A DNA stretch of 64,000 nt. It comes from Aselliscus stoliczkanus. Lineage: Eukaryota > Chordata > Mammalia > Chiroptera > Hipposideridae. A model generated the notes under the pieces. It was not told the DNA's origin, ran no database searches, and saw nothing but the letters and a program-made list of their open reading frames with translations. Each line of letters begins with the position of its first letter. Position 1 is the stretch's first letter. The stretch is from assembly GCA_033961575.1 (NCBI GenBank), contig CM066728.1, positions 35,216,352 through 35,280,351 of the forward strand, read 5' to 3'. The position numbers and the translations under genes were made by a program. Of the stretch, positions 1-13,004 are shown one piece after another.

Positions 1-800
1 TACTAGAATGGTTATTGACTTTCTCCATAATTAAAACACATAAGCTATTTGTTTGGAAGGAATTTTTAAATTCTGCTGTAGTTTTTTTTTTTAATTAAGA
101 GTATCAGTAGATCTTACTAGATATGCCTTCATTTTAACAAGCTTAAATAATGTTTGTTATTAAATTTTTTAAACGTTTGTAAGCCTGGGAATAAAGATTA
201 ATCATTATTAAGAAATTAAATCTGCAAGTATAAAAGAGAAATGTTGACATACTAGGAAATGCTATAAATAACAGATGAAGAAAACAGAGTAAAAACAACA
301 ATAACAAAAGCAAGCCATCTGGAATTCTGGGTTTCTATCTGTGAATTTTTTCAAATAGGTAGCAGAATAAGCTCAATATAATATTTTTCAAACATGATAT
401 AAATATTCTCTCTTTTGGCTCATGTTTTCTTTTTTTGAATTTTGGGAGGAAAATGAAAAAAGAGGAAAAGCAACACGATCTAGCACATCCTTCCAACTCT
501 GTAATGTATGTTTTTCTGAACTAGAAGCAGTTATATATAACTATTCATCAAGCATCCAATTTATTTATCTGTAAAAGAGGTGAAAAACTTTTTCACATTT
601 AGCATATATTTTGGAATATAACCCACACAGCTGACAAGAATACTAGAATGTTTTTGCTGATTTTGTTCCTTTATTGTAAACTTTAACATATATGCAGGAA
701 TAGAAATTAATTTTATTCTCCAAGTGCTCTGCTGAAATGCACAGTGATTTTTAATTCAAACCATATTACATGCATTTCAAAAAGAATTTTAAAAAGTAAC

Positions 801-844
801 GTGTGTGTGTGAGAGAGAGAATGTGTGTGTGTGTGTGTGTGTGT
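801..844. repeat. (GT)n microsatellite interrupted by (GA)n
   Basis: The tract reads GT repeats, then about five GA units, then GT repeats again. It is a simple-sequence repeat inside an intron and likely polymorphic in length. Confidence 0.95.
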
Positions 845-994
845 TGGGGTGTTTATGCGTAGTGTAATATGTACTGAAAAAATGCTTCCTTGAAAGAAAG
901 TTCTTTTGTTGATATGAATTGGGGAAACACCAACTACCTTACCAGATCTTGGAGATTCACACTACACATTAGCACATTAAAAGATCTGAGTATT

Positions 995-1384
995 CAGTCA
1001 TAAAAAGGATGAAATACAGCCATTCGTGACAACGTGGATGGATCTCGAGAGTATCATGTTAAGTGAAATCAGGTGGAAAAGGACAGGAAACCATATGATT
1101 CCACTCTCTTGTGGGATATAAAACAGTAAGCAACAAACAGACAAACAAAACAAACCAATGAACTCAGACACAGACAAGAGAATGGTGGTTACAGAGGGAA
1201 ATGGGGTTGGGGAGAGGATGAAGAGGATAAAGGGGGTCACATACATAGGGACAGAAGGAGACTAGTTTGGGGGATGAGCATATGATACAGTATACAGATG
1301 ATGTTTTATAGAATTGTATTATACAACTGAAACTTATATAACGTTATTAACCAATGTCACCTCCAATAAATTTAATTTTAAAAC
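995..1384 (+). mobile_element. L1 LINE, 5'-truncated 3' end
   Basis: The sequence resembles the end of L1 ORF2 and the 3' UTR, with wording such as ACGTGGATGGATCTCGAGAG and GTATTATACAACTGAAAC, ending in an A/T-rich tail. It is flanked by a 16 bp imperfect duplication (AAAAGATCTGAGTATT at 979-994, AAAGGATCTGAATATT at 1385-1400, 14 of 16 matching). That supports a single truncated retrotransposition. It is non-coding. Confidence 0.8.
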
Positions 1385-4300
1385 AAAGGATCTGAATATT
1401 TAACCCAGTGTTTCCCAAACTAATTTACCATAGAACTCTTTTTTTGCCAATATTACAAAACACTAATGTTAGAAATAATCTTTAGGGAGCAGGATGTAAA
1501 GAAAAAGTTTGAAAAAAGAAGACATTTTATTCAGTATTTTAAAATTCCCTTTCAAATAATAACAAGATTGGTCATTTTTTTTTGCGCAGGGCTCACTTTA
1601 AATTACTTATCTTGGTTTGAAATCAGGATACCTAGAAGAGAAAGCAGTGGGAGGTAGGGGGAAAGTCATTAAAACAAGCATTGTGCCCATTCTTTTATAA
1701 ACACAAACATAGTTCAGTGTTTTAAAATGCAGTCATGTCAACCTTACCATTTTTAAAGATAAAATTACTTAAAACAGTTAAAATTTTGTGATATCTCTTT
1801 GGTATCTATTTTCAGTTAAAGAATAAGTTTTTATACTCCCAACACTTGTTTTCCTTTACGTTATTAGTAATTAAGTTATTTCAGTCATTTGCTATCAGCC
1901 CTGATGATTTTGGTTATTTCCCCCTAGTGCCTAAAGTAAGTTAACAGTTGCCAAGTACATACAAATCTTGTAGAGATTGAATGTTTAAAAACAAAACCAA
2001 CCCCTCAATACTTTAGACTTGTAATCTCACACTTTCTTTTAGCCTGTCGTCTGCCTCTGTAGATCGTTGATAGGCAGCCTTTGCTGTGGACTTTTCCAGT
2101 GTTTATAACCATTACATCTTACTATAGTCAAGTACTAATCCCTTTTCCTCTTAAATATTTGACCTATGCGGTGTACCATAGGCTACATCTCATGACTTTG
2201 GAGGTGAGACAAATGTATAACAATAGGATGGTGAAGATGTTCATCCTTATAATTCTTGGGAGACTGGGAAAGGCAGACTGTCCGGTCATGGCTGCTTCCC
2301 AGGACAGAAATGGAACTCGCCAGAGGGGTTGTGTGTGGCAAGGAGGGTCAGGCTGGGGAGAGGCATGGAAGCTTGAGTGGACCCAGGGAGACTGGGTCAC
2401 TTTGCAGATTTCAGTGTGAGCCCCTCCATGCCCTATCAGGAATCTCCGTACACTTAGGAGAAGCCGGGAGAAAGGAGACTTATTTCTTCAAGCTTGCAAA
2501 GAGAAACAGCCAGCAAAAATGGGTAAAAGAGACTGAGAAGGCTGAAAGGAGTTAGGTTGGCATTTCATCAATATAGTACAGGTCTGGAACTCTTAATATA
2601 TGATGGAACTGGGGGTTTGAACTAAGTTTACCTACAGATCCATGGCACAGTGAAGCCCCCTCATGATATCTGTGTTACAGGTGGTTTAAGCTTGATCAGT
2701 TTATAAAATACAAAGAGACAGATTCAGACCATAGCTTTGCTTCTGGCATGACATGACGAAAGCTATGAAGGTGTTGGAATAACTTTGCCAAAAGCAGGCA
2801 TTGGATGCTTGGATAAAGTATCTGAGCAGTAGGTTGGAATGAACTTAGCGCCTCATCTTTGTCTGAATGAATGGAAAGGTGCTAATTATCCATGTCTTTT
2901 TTCGGAAAAGATTTAATAGGTAGGAGAGTGGCAGAAAGAAAGACATTAGAGATACAACATCTGTTAAAATTCATGCCAGCAGTACTGTAAGTGGCAAATA
3001 CACAATTTATTCAGAATACCTGGTTCCTTTTTTAGTTATGTTAACCCTCCTTTTAGTATTTGAGTTATCCTGCTAACAATGGGATGGAAAAACAGGCAGC
3101 TGCTGGTAAAGCCCTTTATAAATCGAGGATGAGTTCACACTTGTCCATGGCACATGGCAGAAGCAATCAGGGGGCCCGTGGGAAGCTCTTTTGTCCCTTT
3201 AATGTATTTGTATCCAAGGAAACTTGAGAAAATCCAACTCTGACTGGATCTAAAATATCTTTTATCCTTTCATTAAGTGATAGTAGTTAAAAAAATATAT
3301 TAAAAAGTAGATACCCTGTGACCAGGTCTGAAGAGCAAAAGAACACAAACATTTAAGTGAAAATCCACGAAAAGTTTGAGGAGATTTTTATTTTATTTTT
3401 AAGATTGAATGCTTTTTTTGTTTCTCTTCCACTATTGGAAATCTGGATTATATGTAATTAAATGATTCTTTAAAAATACAATGTAGGTATGTAAACTCCA
3501 CTTGAGTTGAGTGCTTTTGCTAAAATGCGAAAGTGGCCGTATCATAGAGTAGTCATCACCAATCGCCATTTCTTGTCACTGGTGATGCCCAGTAGGTCCT
3601 GTCACACTTAGTGTTTCAGTTGCTGGCGGCATGGGGAGATGGGGGTGCATAATCTGAGGAAGGTGGTGGGGGGAGGAGAGGGCAGCCTGTCCTGGACTCG
3701 CTTTATCTTAGTCATTTATCCTAATAACAGTACAATCACAAGCAAAATTATTTTGAAGTAAATGACCTATACATTATATTTTGGGATAATCCAGGGCCCC
3801 TAAAAACACCCACCTGTTATATAACAAGCTCTTAATAGTAGTTGCCTCTGGGGAAGAGAATCGACAGTGGGGGGAGGCAAATATAGTTATCATTGTGTAT
3901 CCACTCTGATAACTTTGGGCATTTGTACTGTGCGTGCACGCGTGTACACTATATTAAAAAAAACAGTAAAAGAAAAAAAAATTTCTCTCTAAACCTTCCC
4001 GTCTCCTGACAGGATGCTTGGTTTCCCACCCCTCCCCACAAGGATCTGTGATTTCCTCGGAACACCCTTTCCCACCCCGCCCCCCAGTTTCTGTTACTTC
4101 CCAGGAAAACACTTTCTGAATTCATTGACTTTTTTCTTCCTCATCTTTCATCTTGTCATCCCCATTCCTTTCATGAAAGTCACTGAAGATTTCTTCCCGT
4201 GAAATGTGGTAACCTCCTTTGAAACCCCGTTTGACCTTTCTGGGTCACTTGAGGCATGCAGTCTCCTCCCAGCCTCCTGGTCCATTTTGACCTCTGTCTC

Positions 4301-5704
4301 TCCACCTTCACAGGAACGCCCCCGCTCTGTTTCCACCTTGGTCCACGCTGTGCTCTCTCCCTGAGCAATCTCTTTCACGCTCTCGGGTGAAATAGTCTGT
4401 GTCAGCAGATACGACCTCACTCCTCAGCTCTGTTTACCGGCTCACTGAGCATGTTAGTTCTCTGTTCCATGGGCACCTCAAAATCAGAATAGCCTGGACT
4501 TATTGTCCTTTCTCTCGCCATCAAAATTTCCATTGTTTCCCACTTGCTGCATTTTAATACTTAGCAGCATCCAAACCAGAAACTCAGGAATTGTCCTAGT
4601 TCTTTCCCCGCCTCAAGGTTTTGGAATCACAGATTGCCTTGCTGTAACACACATATATTGGCTCTGTTTTTATCACATCCTTTCATTTTGACAAATAAAC
4701 TTCCAATTTGGACAGCCTCGTTCCAGATGGACTTAGGAGCAATTTCATACGTATAAATGTTCTGTCCTTGTGCAAAGTAGCAGGGCGGGGTGGGTGTGCA
4801 GGGGATCCTTTTAATTATTCCCGTGCATTGACAATTGGTGTTTATGAATCCACAGAAACCTCGTTCTAGGGGCATTTCTGCATTTGAGACATGAGCTTGG
4901 TTTTTATTTGGAACTAAATTAGCAACCATACAACTTCACAGAACTTGCGGTTTATTATTTCAGTACTTATGTTGTGTTTTGCTTGATTTCCTATTCAGTC
5001 ATTTAAAAAAAAAAAGTAATATCTTCTGGACAGTTAGAATTACCTCTAATATTGCCTTTGTTTCTTAGACATTACATATGGATACTTACATAACCATGGG
5101 ATTAAATTAATAGTAAAAATTTATTGTATACCTATTATATGACAATTTATATCTGTCATATTTAATTTAATTCACCCAGTAACTGGATGCAGAATGGAGA
5201 AAGTCAGAGTGAAACATTGTTTAATTTGTCCAGATTACACTGCTGGGCTGGCCATTCCTCCCAGGGACGACTTGAGATAAGACATCAGTTTAAGTGTGGC
5301 CTGGGCATCCCTGAAAGTAATACAGTTAAGAACTACATTTATGGGTATCTTCTTTTTATGGGGAGTTAATTTGCACACTGTCAGTGTCTTTCCTGTTTTG
5401 GTGCCCATTTATGACCAAAGGGTTTGGGTTACTTCAGTGCCATTGCCCTGTTTACCCATGGCCGTGGGGTGAAGCAGAAGTAGGTGACGGCACTGAGACT
5501 TACAGGGGGCTTATATTTTGTTATTTGAATTCATTGAAGGTTGTAAGGCAAACTTCCAAAAAGAGCTACAAAGATATAATCTTTATATTATATGTTAACA
5601 ATAATTTGTCTGTTTACTTGAATTTTTAGTACCTAGAGGATGGCTCTCATCTGAAGAACATTATAGTCAATAATTCATGTTCTCTCTCTTTCTTTCTCCC
5701 TCAG

Positions 5705-5796
5705 TGCAATGAAACCTCATTCTTTTTTGAAGCTCGAAGTAAAACTGCTTGCAAGCATCTTTGGAAATGTAGTGTAGAGCATCATACGTTTTTTAG
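5705..5796 (+). CDS. EPB41L4A: EPB41L4A exon, end of FERM domain (first visible exon)
   Basis: Reading from the first base, the exon gives 30 codons plus AG. The peptide contains the hallmark [16 protein letters not shown]. This is the C-terminal helix of the FERM F3 (PH-like) lobe shared by band 4.1 proteins, which bind membrane protein tails and phosphoinositides at the cell cortex. The acceptor is CCCTCAG after a C/T-rich tract and the donor is AG|GTATGT. The split codon AG|A gives Arg with the next exon. The rest of the FERM domain must lie on exons before this window. Assignment to EPB41L4A rather than a paralogue rests on the tail encoded further on. The product is an adaptor at the membrane-cytoskeleton interface. 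NBL4 has been reported as a beta-catenin/Wnt-responsive gene, a point from family knowledge and not visible here. Confidence 0.92.
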
Positions 5797-7209
5797 GTAT
5801 GTTAATGTGAAAGTTTTGTTCATTGTTCTAATAAATGAATATTGTATTTGTTTTTATAACAAGAATTCTGTTCTGTCTACAAGTAGAAATTTAGAAGTGT
5901 TTCTCTTTTATTTTTTTCAGCCACCTAACTCTCTGGATCATAATAATACAAATATATAGATATGCGCGCACACACACACACAAACACATAGGTATCTTCT
6001 TTGCTTATATTATAAGAAAGAGTCAAGGACATTTTTTTTTTTGGTTTATGTAAAAAGTGAAGCTTTGGTATTGGTTGAAATTAAGTGTTCTGCTGTGGAC
6101 ATACTAAATTTGAAATGCCTGTTAGCCATTTAAGTGGAGACATGGAGTAGGTAGTTGGACATCTGAGGCTTACTGTAAAGACCAAAGTTGGCCAAGTAAA
6201 TTTACTGGGTATTTAAGAGAGATTGGGTGAGGTTACCTATGGAAAAAGTGAAGAGAGAGAAGCTGAAAGCCAAGGACTGAGCTGTGGGAACCTCCCAGCA
6301 TTTCAAGAACAGGAGGAGCCAGCCATGTAGTATGACATATGACAAGGCGTAACCAGGAGAATGTGTGGGAAAATGGAAATGAGGGAGAAATGTCACTGAG
6401 TAGGCAGCTGGAGATAGATCCCGTGCTGCTGTGCTCCTGGGAGGTCAAGCTGAGGGTAGAGAATGAACCATTGGATTGTGGGGACGCTTTTGATTTGTTT
6501 CATATCCAATGGTATAAAAGGAAAACTAAATGTTATAAGGTGGTACATTAAGTTTTATCTTTTGGTGTTTTTAAATTTAAAACTAGGTTAATTCTCTGCC
6601 CTCTTCCTATTTGAGGTGCATGGAACAGTTTCTCCAAAGAGCATAATGTTGGAGAAACATTCTTATAAAATGACTAGTGTCCTTTGTGAAGTTTGTGTTA
6701 GGAGCGGGATGTGGCCCAGAAAGCCTGAGACATTGCCTGCAGGTCAGTGGGGCTGGGCCAAGGGGCTCCCCATGGAAGCTCCTGTTGACGGTACCCAGGA
6801 ATGGGCAGTACTAGAGCATATTGTACAAAGGAGAGTGGTTAAATGCCATGAGAACCATGACACGAGTAAATCAACACAGTGACAAAGTTCCCAGTATGAT
6901 TTAGGTAGAGAAAGTAAGGCGAATCACATCCAAACTTCCGAGGGAAATGATGTATATAATAGCCTTCAGAAAGCATGAGTACTTTGATATTATACGTATA
7001 TAAAAATCTAGAGGGTGGTTGTGTTTCAAATATTAGCTTAAAATAATGATGATTTTTTTTCCTGCCAATATGTAGAATAAGTGAAGTATTTTAACTAGCT
7101 CTTAAAACAGTGTTGCACTATTGTATTTTCTCCCTGGCATTTGCTCAAGCATTAAATAAGAATCTGTATTTATGACTCCTTATCTAATTTTCTTTTAAAA
7201 ATTAATCAG
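5797..7209 (+). other. EPB41L4A: EPB41L4A intron, 1413 bp
   Basis: The intron starts GTATGT and ends TCAG. It contains a short CA-rich microsatellite at about 5961-5990. I recognise no other repeat or gene; the remainder looks like ordinary unique intron. Confidence 0.85.
5961..5990. repeat. GCGC/(CA)n microsatellite
   Basis: A short GCGCGC stretch is followed by about nine CA units, interrupted once. It is a simple repeat in an intron. Confidence 0.85.
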
Positions 7210-7287
7210 AATGCCAGAAAATGAATCAAATTCATTGTCAAGAAAGCTCAGCAAGTTTGGATCCATGAGTTACAAGCACCGGTATAG
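7210..7287 (+). CDS. EPB41L4A: EPB41L4A exon, FERM-adjacent segment
   Basis: A 78 bp exon that starts by completing an Arg codon and encodes [20 protein letters not shown] followed by YKHRY. This is the start of the FERM-adjacent (FA) region that follows the FERM domain in 4.1 proteins, a Ser/Lys-rich segment often regulated by phosphorylation. The acceptor is TTAATCAG and the donor AG|GTAAGT, a consensus match. Both ends are in the same phase, so skipping this exon would keep the reading frame. The frame is open across the junctions on both sides. Confidence 0.93.
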
Positions 7288-7684
7288 GTAAGTGGCATTT
7301 TTTTTCTTGGGGATGCAGAGTGTGTGAATAAAAAAATATTTAATTCAGCAGTCCACATACATGTACAATAAAGTTTGTGATTTAATTTTTCTTATTTTTC
7401 CACAGTATCAATGATTTTCATAAACATAATGGTTTATTAAAACTTTTTTGACAAAAATAATAAGAGTAAGCTCTCTTCATAAGCTCTCTTTACTTTGATA
7501 CAAATACCACTTGTTTCTAATCATGTTCTGATTATGAAACAACATAGATATTTTGAATACTAGTTGATTGAGATTCTTAGAACATTCAGTTGATCCCAAT
7601 GGTAACACAAGGTATATTTTGTATTCCGGATCAAATCATGTTTTCTGCAGCATACAGCCTGCATGTAGTAATGCTAGCAAGTAT

Positions 7685-7920
7685 ATCTAAACTTTATTGA
7701 GCATTTACTAATTGCCATGTATTGTGCTAAATGTTTTCCGTTTGTTGCTTCATTTAATCATCACATTTTTCTTAATATTTTCCTCATTACTATGTGAGGC
7801 GACTAAGGCTCAGTGAGGCCAAGTTGTTTCTCAAGGTAACCCAGCTAAGAAGCAGTAAAGTGGGGTCTGCACCCTGGCAGTCTGTGCTAACTGCAGAGCC
7901 TGTGCTTTCAACCATTAGAT
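7685..7920 (+). repeat. MIR-like ancient SINE
   Basis: The order of phrases matches MIR: TTGAGCATTTACTAATTGCC, then TCATTTAATCATCAC, then CTAAGGCTCAGTGAGG, then AACCCAGCTAAGAAGCAG. It is diverged and non-coding. Confidence 0.7.
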
Positions 7921-9954
7921 AAACCATGAACATGTTGCAGGAAAAGCTTCATCCCTTAGGCAGCTAGGCAGGTGCCTGGACCTTCTTCTAATAACCAGCA
8001 TTAAAAGTAGGAGCCTTCTATGTGTTGAAAAAGAATTTGTTTTGTTTTAATTTGTTAAGTGGAGAGCCTGTGATTGCAGGACATGGTATTGGGTGCCTAG
8101 AGATAAAAAGATTTTGATCTAACCGCCTCTGCCTTGAGAACAGTATCATTCAGGCAGTGAAGCGGGTCCTCTGCCCTGTGAAACCCAAGCAGGGTGCAGA
8201 AATGCCGCTCAGGAGGTGGGACAGTTCTGTCGGCTCCATTGCAGACATTGCTGAGTGAGATGCTTGCCTAAGAGACTTAACAACAAAGTCCAGTCAGATG
8301 TTTGCAAGACAGTGATATGACAAATTTTAATTCCTCTCTTTTGTGACCCACTTTTTTGTGTGTCTCCAATTGGAAACCAGAGATAATCAGAGTGATTAAT
8401 ACTGATGTTTAGTACCTTAATTGTTATATATTATTCACTCAGATATTTGCTCATTTGATAACTTAAGTAAAACTTAAATGTTATTATTTTATAGATGTTC
8501 TTGATATTGGTATGAAGGTATTCATTGATATCTAAACATTTAACCTTCGGGGTGTCAAGGTTCTTCCCTAGACAATGATACAATTATCAGAAATTTAAAG
8601 AAAAGAGTATTTACTTTTATATTGCGATGATTAACTCATATTCACTATATGGGCTCTTCTCCCCTTTGGGGCATAAAACATGTCAAGGGTGACAGAGAGC
8701 ATGTGTAAATCTATCTTCTTTTCATTGAAATGAAGCTCGTGAAAAGGCATCTGTCATAATGTTCCTACTATTAAAATTGTAATTATGCTGTTTAACATAT
8801 GTTGCAGTGTTTTTACTCAAACCTGATTTCTCAAATTTATTGAAATGCAAATATTGTGGCTCCTGGGAATTATTATTAGAAAGCTATTGGATTTTGCATA
8901 TTAAATATCATTTTTTCCAAGAAAGTAATTAAAGGTAAGCTTTGCAGAATTGGAAGTCCTGCTAAATCTGTTCTAATTTCATTGTTGGTATTAACTGCCT
9001 CGTAAGTCTTAATGAAACCCAAATCTCCATGTCTGTATGTGGGAAGCACTAACGTGACCCCATCCCTAGAAGAAACATGTTTTGTCCCACTGCCCAGAGC
9101 TAGGTTTCATCAGGTGTGGATCTCAGATAGCTGTGTGGTCACTGGCACATGGACTATAAATTGTCAAAAGAAGAAAAATAACCAGCCTTCAACAACCATC
9201 ATAGGCCTGCTCCTTTCTTGAGACATTCTGTAGATCTGGTGGAATGAAAGCAGAGCTCTGGAAACACAGAGGGCCCCTCCTTCCAGCAGGCTTTTAGAGC
9301 ATGGGGGATCAAGAAGAGTGTAACGAGTGGCTGCTGTGTGTGAATGGGAGAGTGTCTGTATTTGTATGTATTTGTGTGTGTGTTTATAGCGGTGTGTATG
9401 TATAAATACATGTGATGCAGGAAGACAGAGTCCTGTCTGGTCTCTACTCTCTTCCCTGCATTTTTGGGGAATGCCGAGGAGACTCCAGCATCTTTTAGAA
9501 ATACTCATCATTACTTTTAAGAAGGGAAAAATCAGACATTTTTAGTGATAAGTGTCAGCCAATCCTTTCCAAAATTCCAAATTTAATTTTTGGAGAAAGA
9601 CTGAGCTGAAACCTGACTATCTTATCCTTTGGTTATTGTTTTATTATCAGAGATCAATAATCTGAGATAGAAATTGATCAAATCTTTGATTAAATATTTC
9701 GTTATACACTGATACCTCTTTCTCCAAGCCCTTTAAAAATTAACCTTTCCTTTAGTCGTTGAGTTTGTAGGGTACTCCTAGTTTTGATGAGTGAATGAGA
9801 TGTATAGAATTTATACTCCAGAAATGAGAATTGGGCCTGAGAAACGCTCCCCTCCCCCGGGAACACAGATGATCTTTGTGTAGAACTTAAGTCACACAAG
9901 CTTTCCACGTTTCTTAAAGCGTGCAAGAGAGAACTAAGTTCTCATGAGAGCCTT

Positions 9955-10145
9955 CTTGGTGTCAGGTGCTTTCACATGTGTTACTTTATTTAATCCGCTC
10001 CATGACCTGCCAAAGGAAATATCACAGAGAAACTGAAGCCCCACAAAAGTAAAGTAATTGAACTAAAGACCTTTAATGAGTAAGTGGCAAAGCTGGAATG
10101 TGAACCCAGGCATTTACACTCTTGTTCTCGTCTCTCTACACCACT
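9955..10145 (+). repeat. MIR-like ancient SINE
   Basis: MIR-type features appear in order: TTTAATCCGCTCCATGACC, AGAAACTGAAGCCCC, and GTAAGTGGCAAAGCTGGAA followed by TGTGAACCCAGGC. The copy is diverged. Confidence 0.65.
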
Positions 10146-11781
10146 GATTGCCAATTGTGCCCTCGCTTTGGGGTTGAAGGGCGACTGGCAGTGCCAGTCA
10201 GCATGGAATAGGCGTGTGTGTGCCAGAGTGTGGGGAGGAAGGGAAGCGAGCGATCATGGGAATAAGTCGTTGTGCCGTCACTAAAATAAAACTCTCTAGT
10301 AATCAAATACTTCAAGCCAAAGGGAAATAGTAAAAGACTGTACAAGAATATTTCTGCGAGGAAATAATAAGAACAAGTAGACATATATTATAAATGGCGA
10401 AAATAAGGCTTCAGGAGGTTTCAAAACTAACTTGTTGGAGACCATAGAGTTGGAACAGAGGCTATATTTTTTAGACCAGGCTTGCAGCTTCAAACCAAAC
10501 AGCTGAGTGTTCTGTCGCTTCTCCCACACAGCCAGGCAGCGCCGCACTGACTGGCTGGGTCCCGGGTCCCATACAGCCTGGGGCAGATCAGTTTATGTTT
10601 CTGGACCATTGTTTTACTAATCTTCTGACATAATTTTGTCATTTCTCCTTTATTCTTGAGAACCAACCCATGAGGAAAAATTGAATAATAAAGTAAAAAT
10701 CTCATTATAAAATGCCTCAGTAGTCCACATAATGGGTTCTATTTTTAGGACATAATTTTTTTTCTCTCTGCAGTGAAGTACCCAGTATCCAAGTCTTATA
10801 ACAGAGAAAGTCTGTTGTAAGTAGGTCTTGTCTTCATACTCCAAACCATTTATAATAATGGAATTTTGTTCTCCATATAGATTTTGTGTTTTAGCTTTTC
10901 AGGAGAGAGCTGTTACTATTTGTGTTAGTCTTATGTACTAACTTTAAAAGTACCATCCCCTCTCCCCCTGGTTCTCATGATCTATTCAACATGAAGTACA
11001 CTCATAGATTGAACCTGGCATCTTAATTCACAGTAGCTCATATCAAGTGGTATCCCCAGTTAGCCTGATGAGAAGCCACTTTTTATGACTGCTTCAAGCA
11101 TTTAAAAAAATGCCCTAATGAAGGTGGATGGGGTAGTGAGGAGGGAAACTTTCACAGAAGCATGTAGGAAGTAAATTTTGCTTTCTAAGGCTCAGTTCAT
11201 CTCTCTTGGAAGAGATTCACCAATATCTATTCTGCAGGTATAGGATGGATAGGATTTGGGGCCACTAACAGGCCCTTTGTCCTCCCATTGATGGCTCTTC
11301 TTGAGGTGAATCAAGCCAGACAAAAGGAAACACATTTCTTCTTGTACCTAAATGATATTCAGGTGAAAACTTCACTAAAACATTGAGGTGAAATCCAGGG
11401 TCATTCACTAGCTCAAATTCAGCAGCTGTGGAATACATTTTCAGGAAGATGATCGTTCACTGACATCCAGCAAATGGAAGTACACAGTCCTTGAGAAGAT
11501 GCGTCCACCCCCAGAGAAAACTCACCCTCTTGAATCCTCACAGACTAGAGAAGCAGCACTGTGCATGGGGTATTAGGCTTGCTTTAAATCCTCATGGGCA
11601 CTTGACCTGGCACCGGTGATGGGGGCATAATAAAGAGTTGATTGTGCCACAGCAAAGCTGAGAGTAGGTCACACAGTGTCCTGTAGGGGATGCTTTACAA
11701 CTTGCTATGCAGGTATGACATGGGGCATGTTGACTCACATAGAGTCATTGCCCCTGTGTAATTCAGTGCACATCATTTCTT

Positions 11782-12209
11782 CCTTTCTTTTTTAACATTT
11801 TATTGGGGAATTGGGGGAAGGGAACAGAGTTGGGGAATCTGGGAAGGGGAACAGACAAGTTGCTGCCCTTTTGTGTTTCAGTCTAGTTGTGAGGACATCA
11901 CTGGCCCATATTGGTATTATCATTGCGCTTGCTCTTCTCAGCTGAGGCAGATTGGTCGCTGGCCTCTGGACGGCCGCTCACAAAAGCTCATACTGGCTGC
12001 TGGCCACTCAGTGTAGCTTATGGCAGCCCACTGCAGCCTATGCCATAGCCGGCGACTCACGGCAGCCCAGCTCCAGGTTGAGCTGTTGTTCACCATCTTA
12101 GCTGTAGAAGGCAGCATCACTCGCCTCATGTGGGATCCGAACCAGGGCCCTGCTGCTCAGAGTTGGCGTCCCAAGCCAACTGCTAACCAACGAGCCACTC
12201 AGCCGGCCC
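11782..12209 (-). mobile_element. Long VES-type tRNA-derived SINE
   Basis: On the minus strand the element begins GGGGCCGGCTGAGTGGCTCG, a tRNA-like head with A-box. It continues with a B-box-like GGTTCGGATCCC and ends in the tail CCCCAATTCCCCAATAAAA. It is flanked by an 11 bp target duplication CATCATTTCTT (11771-11781 and 12210-12220). About 428 bp, related to the copies at 33586 and 50508. Reading frames across it are accidental. Confidence 0.88.
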
Positions 12210-12566
12210 CATCATTTCTTTATTATTTAGTTGTACAGTTGGAAGTCGATCAGCATCCTCTATTTTCATCCCATCATTCTGCTTAAATCTAAACCTGACT
12301 CCTCCTATAATAAGCCCCTTTCCCTTGTTTCTTCTCCTGAAAGACATTCCTCCTATCTAACTTAAATCCTTCCAATTAGAATTTAATACTACTTCCTTGG
12401 TTAATACTGCAGTGAGAATCAATAGAAAATCCATATATGCTTATAGCCTATGTGAGTCTGTTTTTTTCTTCTCTCCATACTTTGCAGATATTCTGAATGA
12501 GCTGTTGTTTAATTTGGTGGCTGTGTGATTTTTACCTGTGTTAATCAAAATGTTGCATTTTTTAAG

Positions 12567-12688
12567 TGGCAGGACCGCATTGCAAATGAGTCGAGACCTT
12601 TCTATTCAGCTTCCCCGGCCAGATCAGAATGTGGCAAGAAGTCGAAGCAAGACTTATCCTAAGAGAGTAGCACAAACACAGCCTGCTG
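12567..12688 (+). CDS. EPB41L4A: EPB41L4A exon, end of FERM-adjacent region and start of basic tail
   Basis: A 122 bp exon that completes a Ser codon (AG|T), then encodes SGRTALQMSRDLSIQLPRP and a run of basic residues including ARSRSKTYPKRV. The SGRT motif after a Y-K-H-R-Y stretch is typical of the FA region of 4.1 proteins. The acceptor TTTTTTAAG has A at position -3 and a short pyrimidine tract, so it looks weaker than its neighbours. The donor is G|GTAAGT. It changes phase (enters at 2, leaves at 1), so skipping it alone would break the frame unless the next exon is skipped too. Confidence 0.93.
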
Positions 12689-13004
12689 GTAAGTCATTAG
12701 TGTAAACTTGTGTTTCCTTTTAGGCTGGTGGTATAGAATGTGCTCAGGTGGTGACTATAGCCCAGTAGTTTGTTTTTCTATTATTAATACTAGAATTTTT
12801 AATTTGACCCTGAAAATATCTAAGCAGAAAGAACTTATTAATAAATGGACAGACAAGTAGTCACCTTGAATCACCATGACCTGCTTAATGACTATACCTC
12901 CTTTTAGAAGAGATTAAACAAAATTTCAACTGAGTAAGTAATTTCTTAGTTGGGTATATCTGAGATTGGAATTGAAACAAACTCTTAGAAAGTTTTTTTT
13001 TAAA

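Larger units (their letters stand above)
1..5704 (+). other. EPB41L4A: EPB41L4A intron, 5' part (upstream of first visible exon)
   Basis: This stretch lies upstream of the first recognisable exon, so it is intron. I see no exon of the FERM domain in it. It holds a (TG)n microsatellite near 801-844 and a 3' L1 fragment at 995-1384. The rest is AT-rich unique-looking sequence with short accidental reading frames. It ends in a pyrimidine-rich tract and a CAG acceptor directly before 5705. Confidence 0.7.
7288..12566 (+). other. EPB41L4A: EPB41L4A intron, 5279 bp
   Basis: The intron runs from GTAAGT to TTTAAG. It contains two MIR-like ancient SINEs (about 7685-7920 and 9955-10145) and one long tRNA-derived SINE (11782-12209). 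Between these the sequence is unique-looking and has no coding signal I can support. Confidence 0.85.

Noticed and set aside
1..5704. Earlier FERM-domain exon
   Set aside because: I looked for reading frames with FERM F3 wording bounded by splice sites and saw none. The preceding exon is probably upstream of the window.
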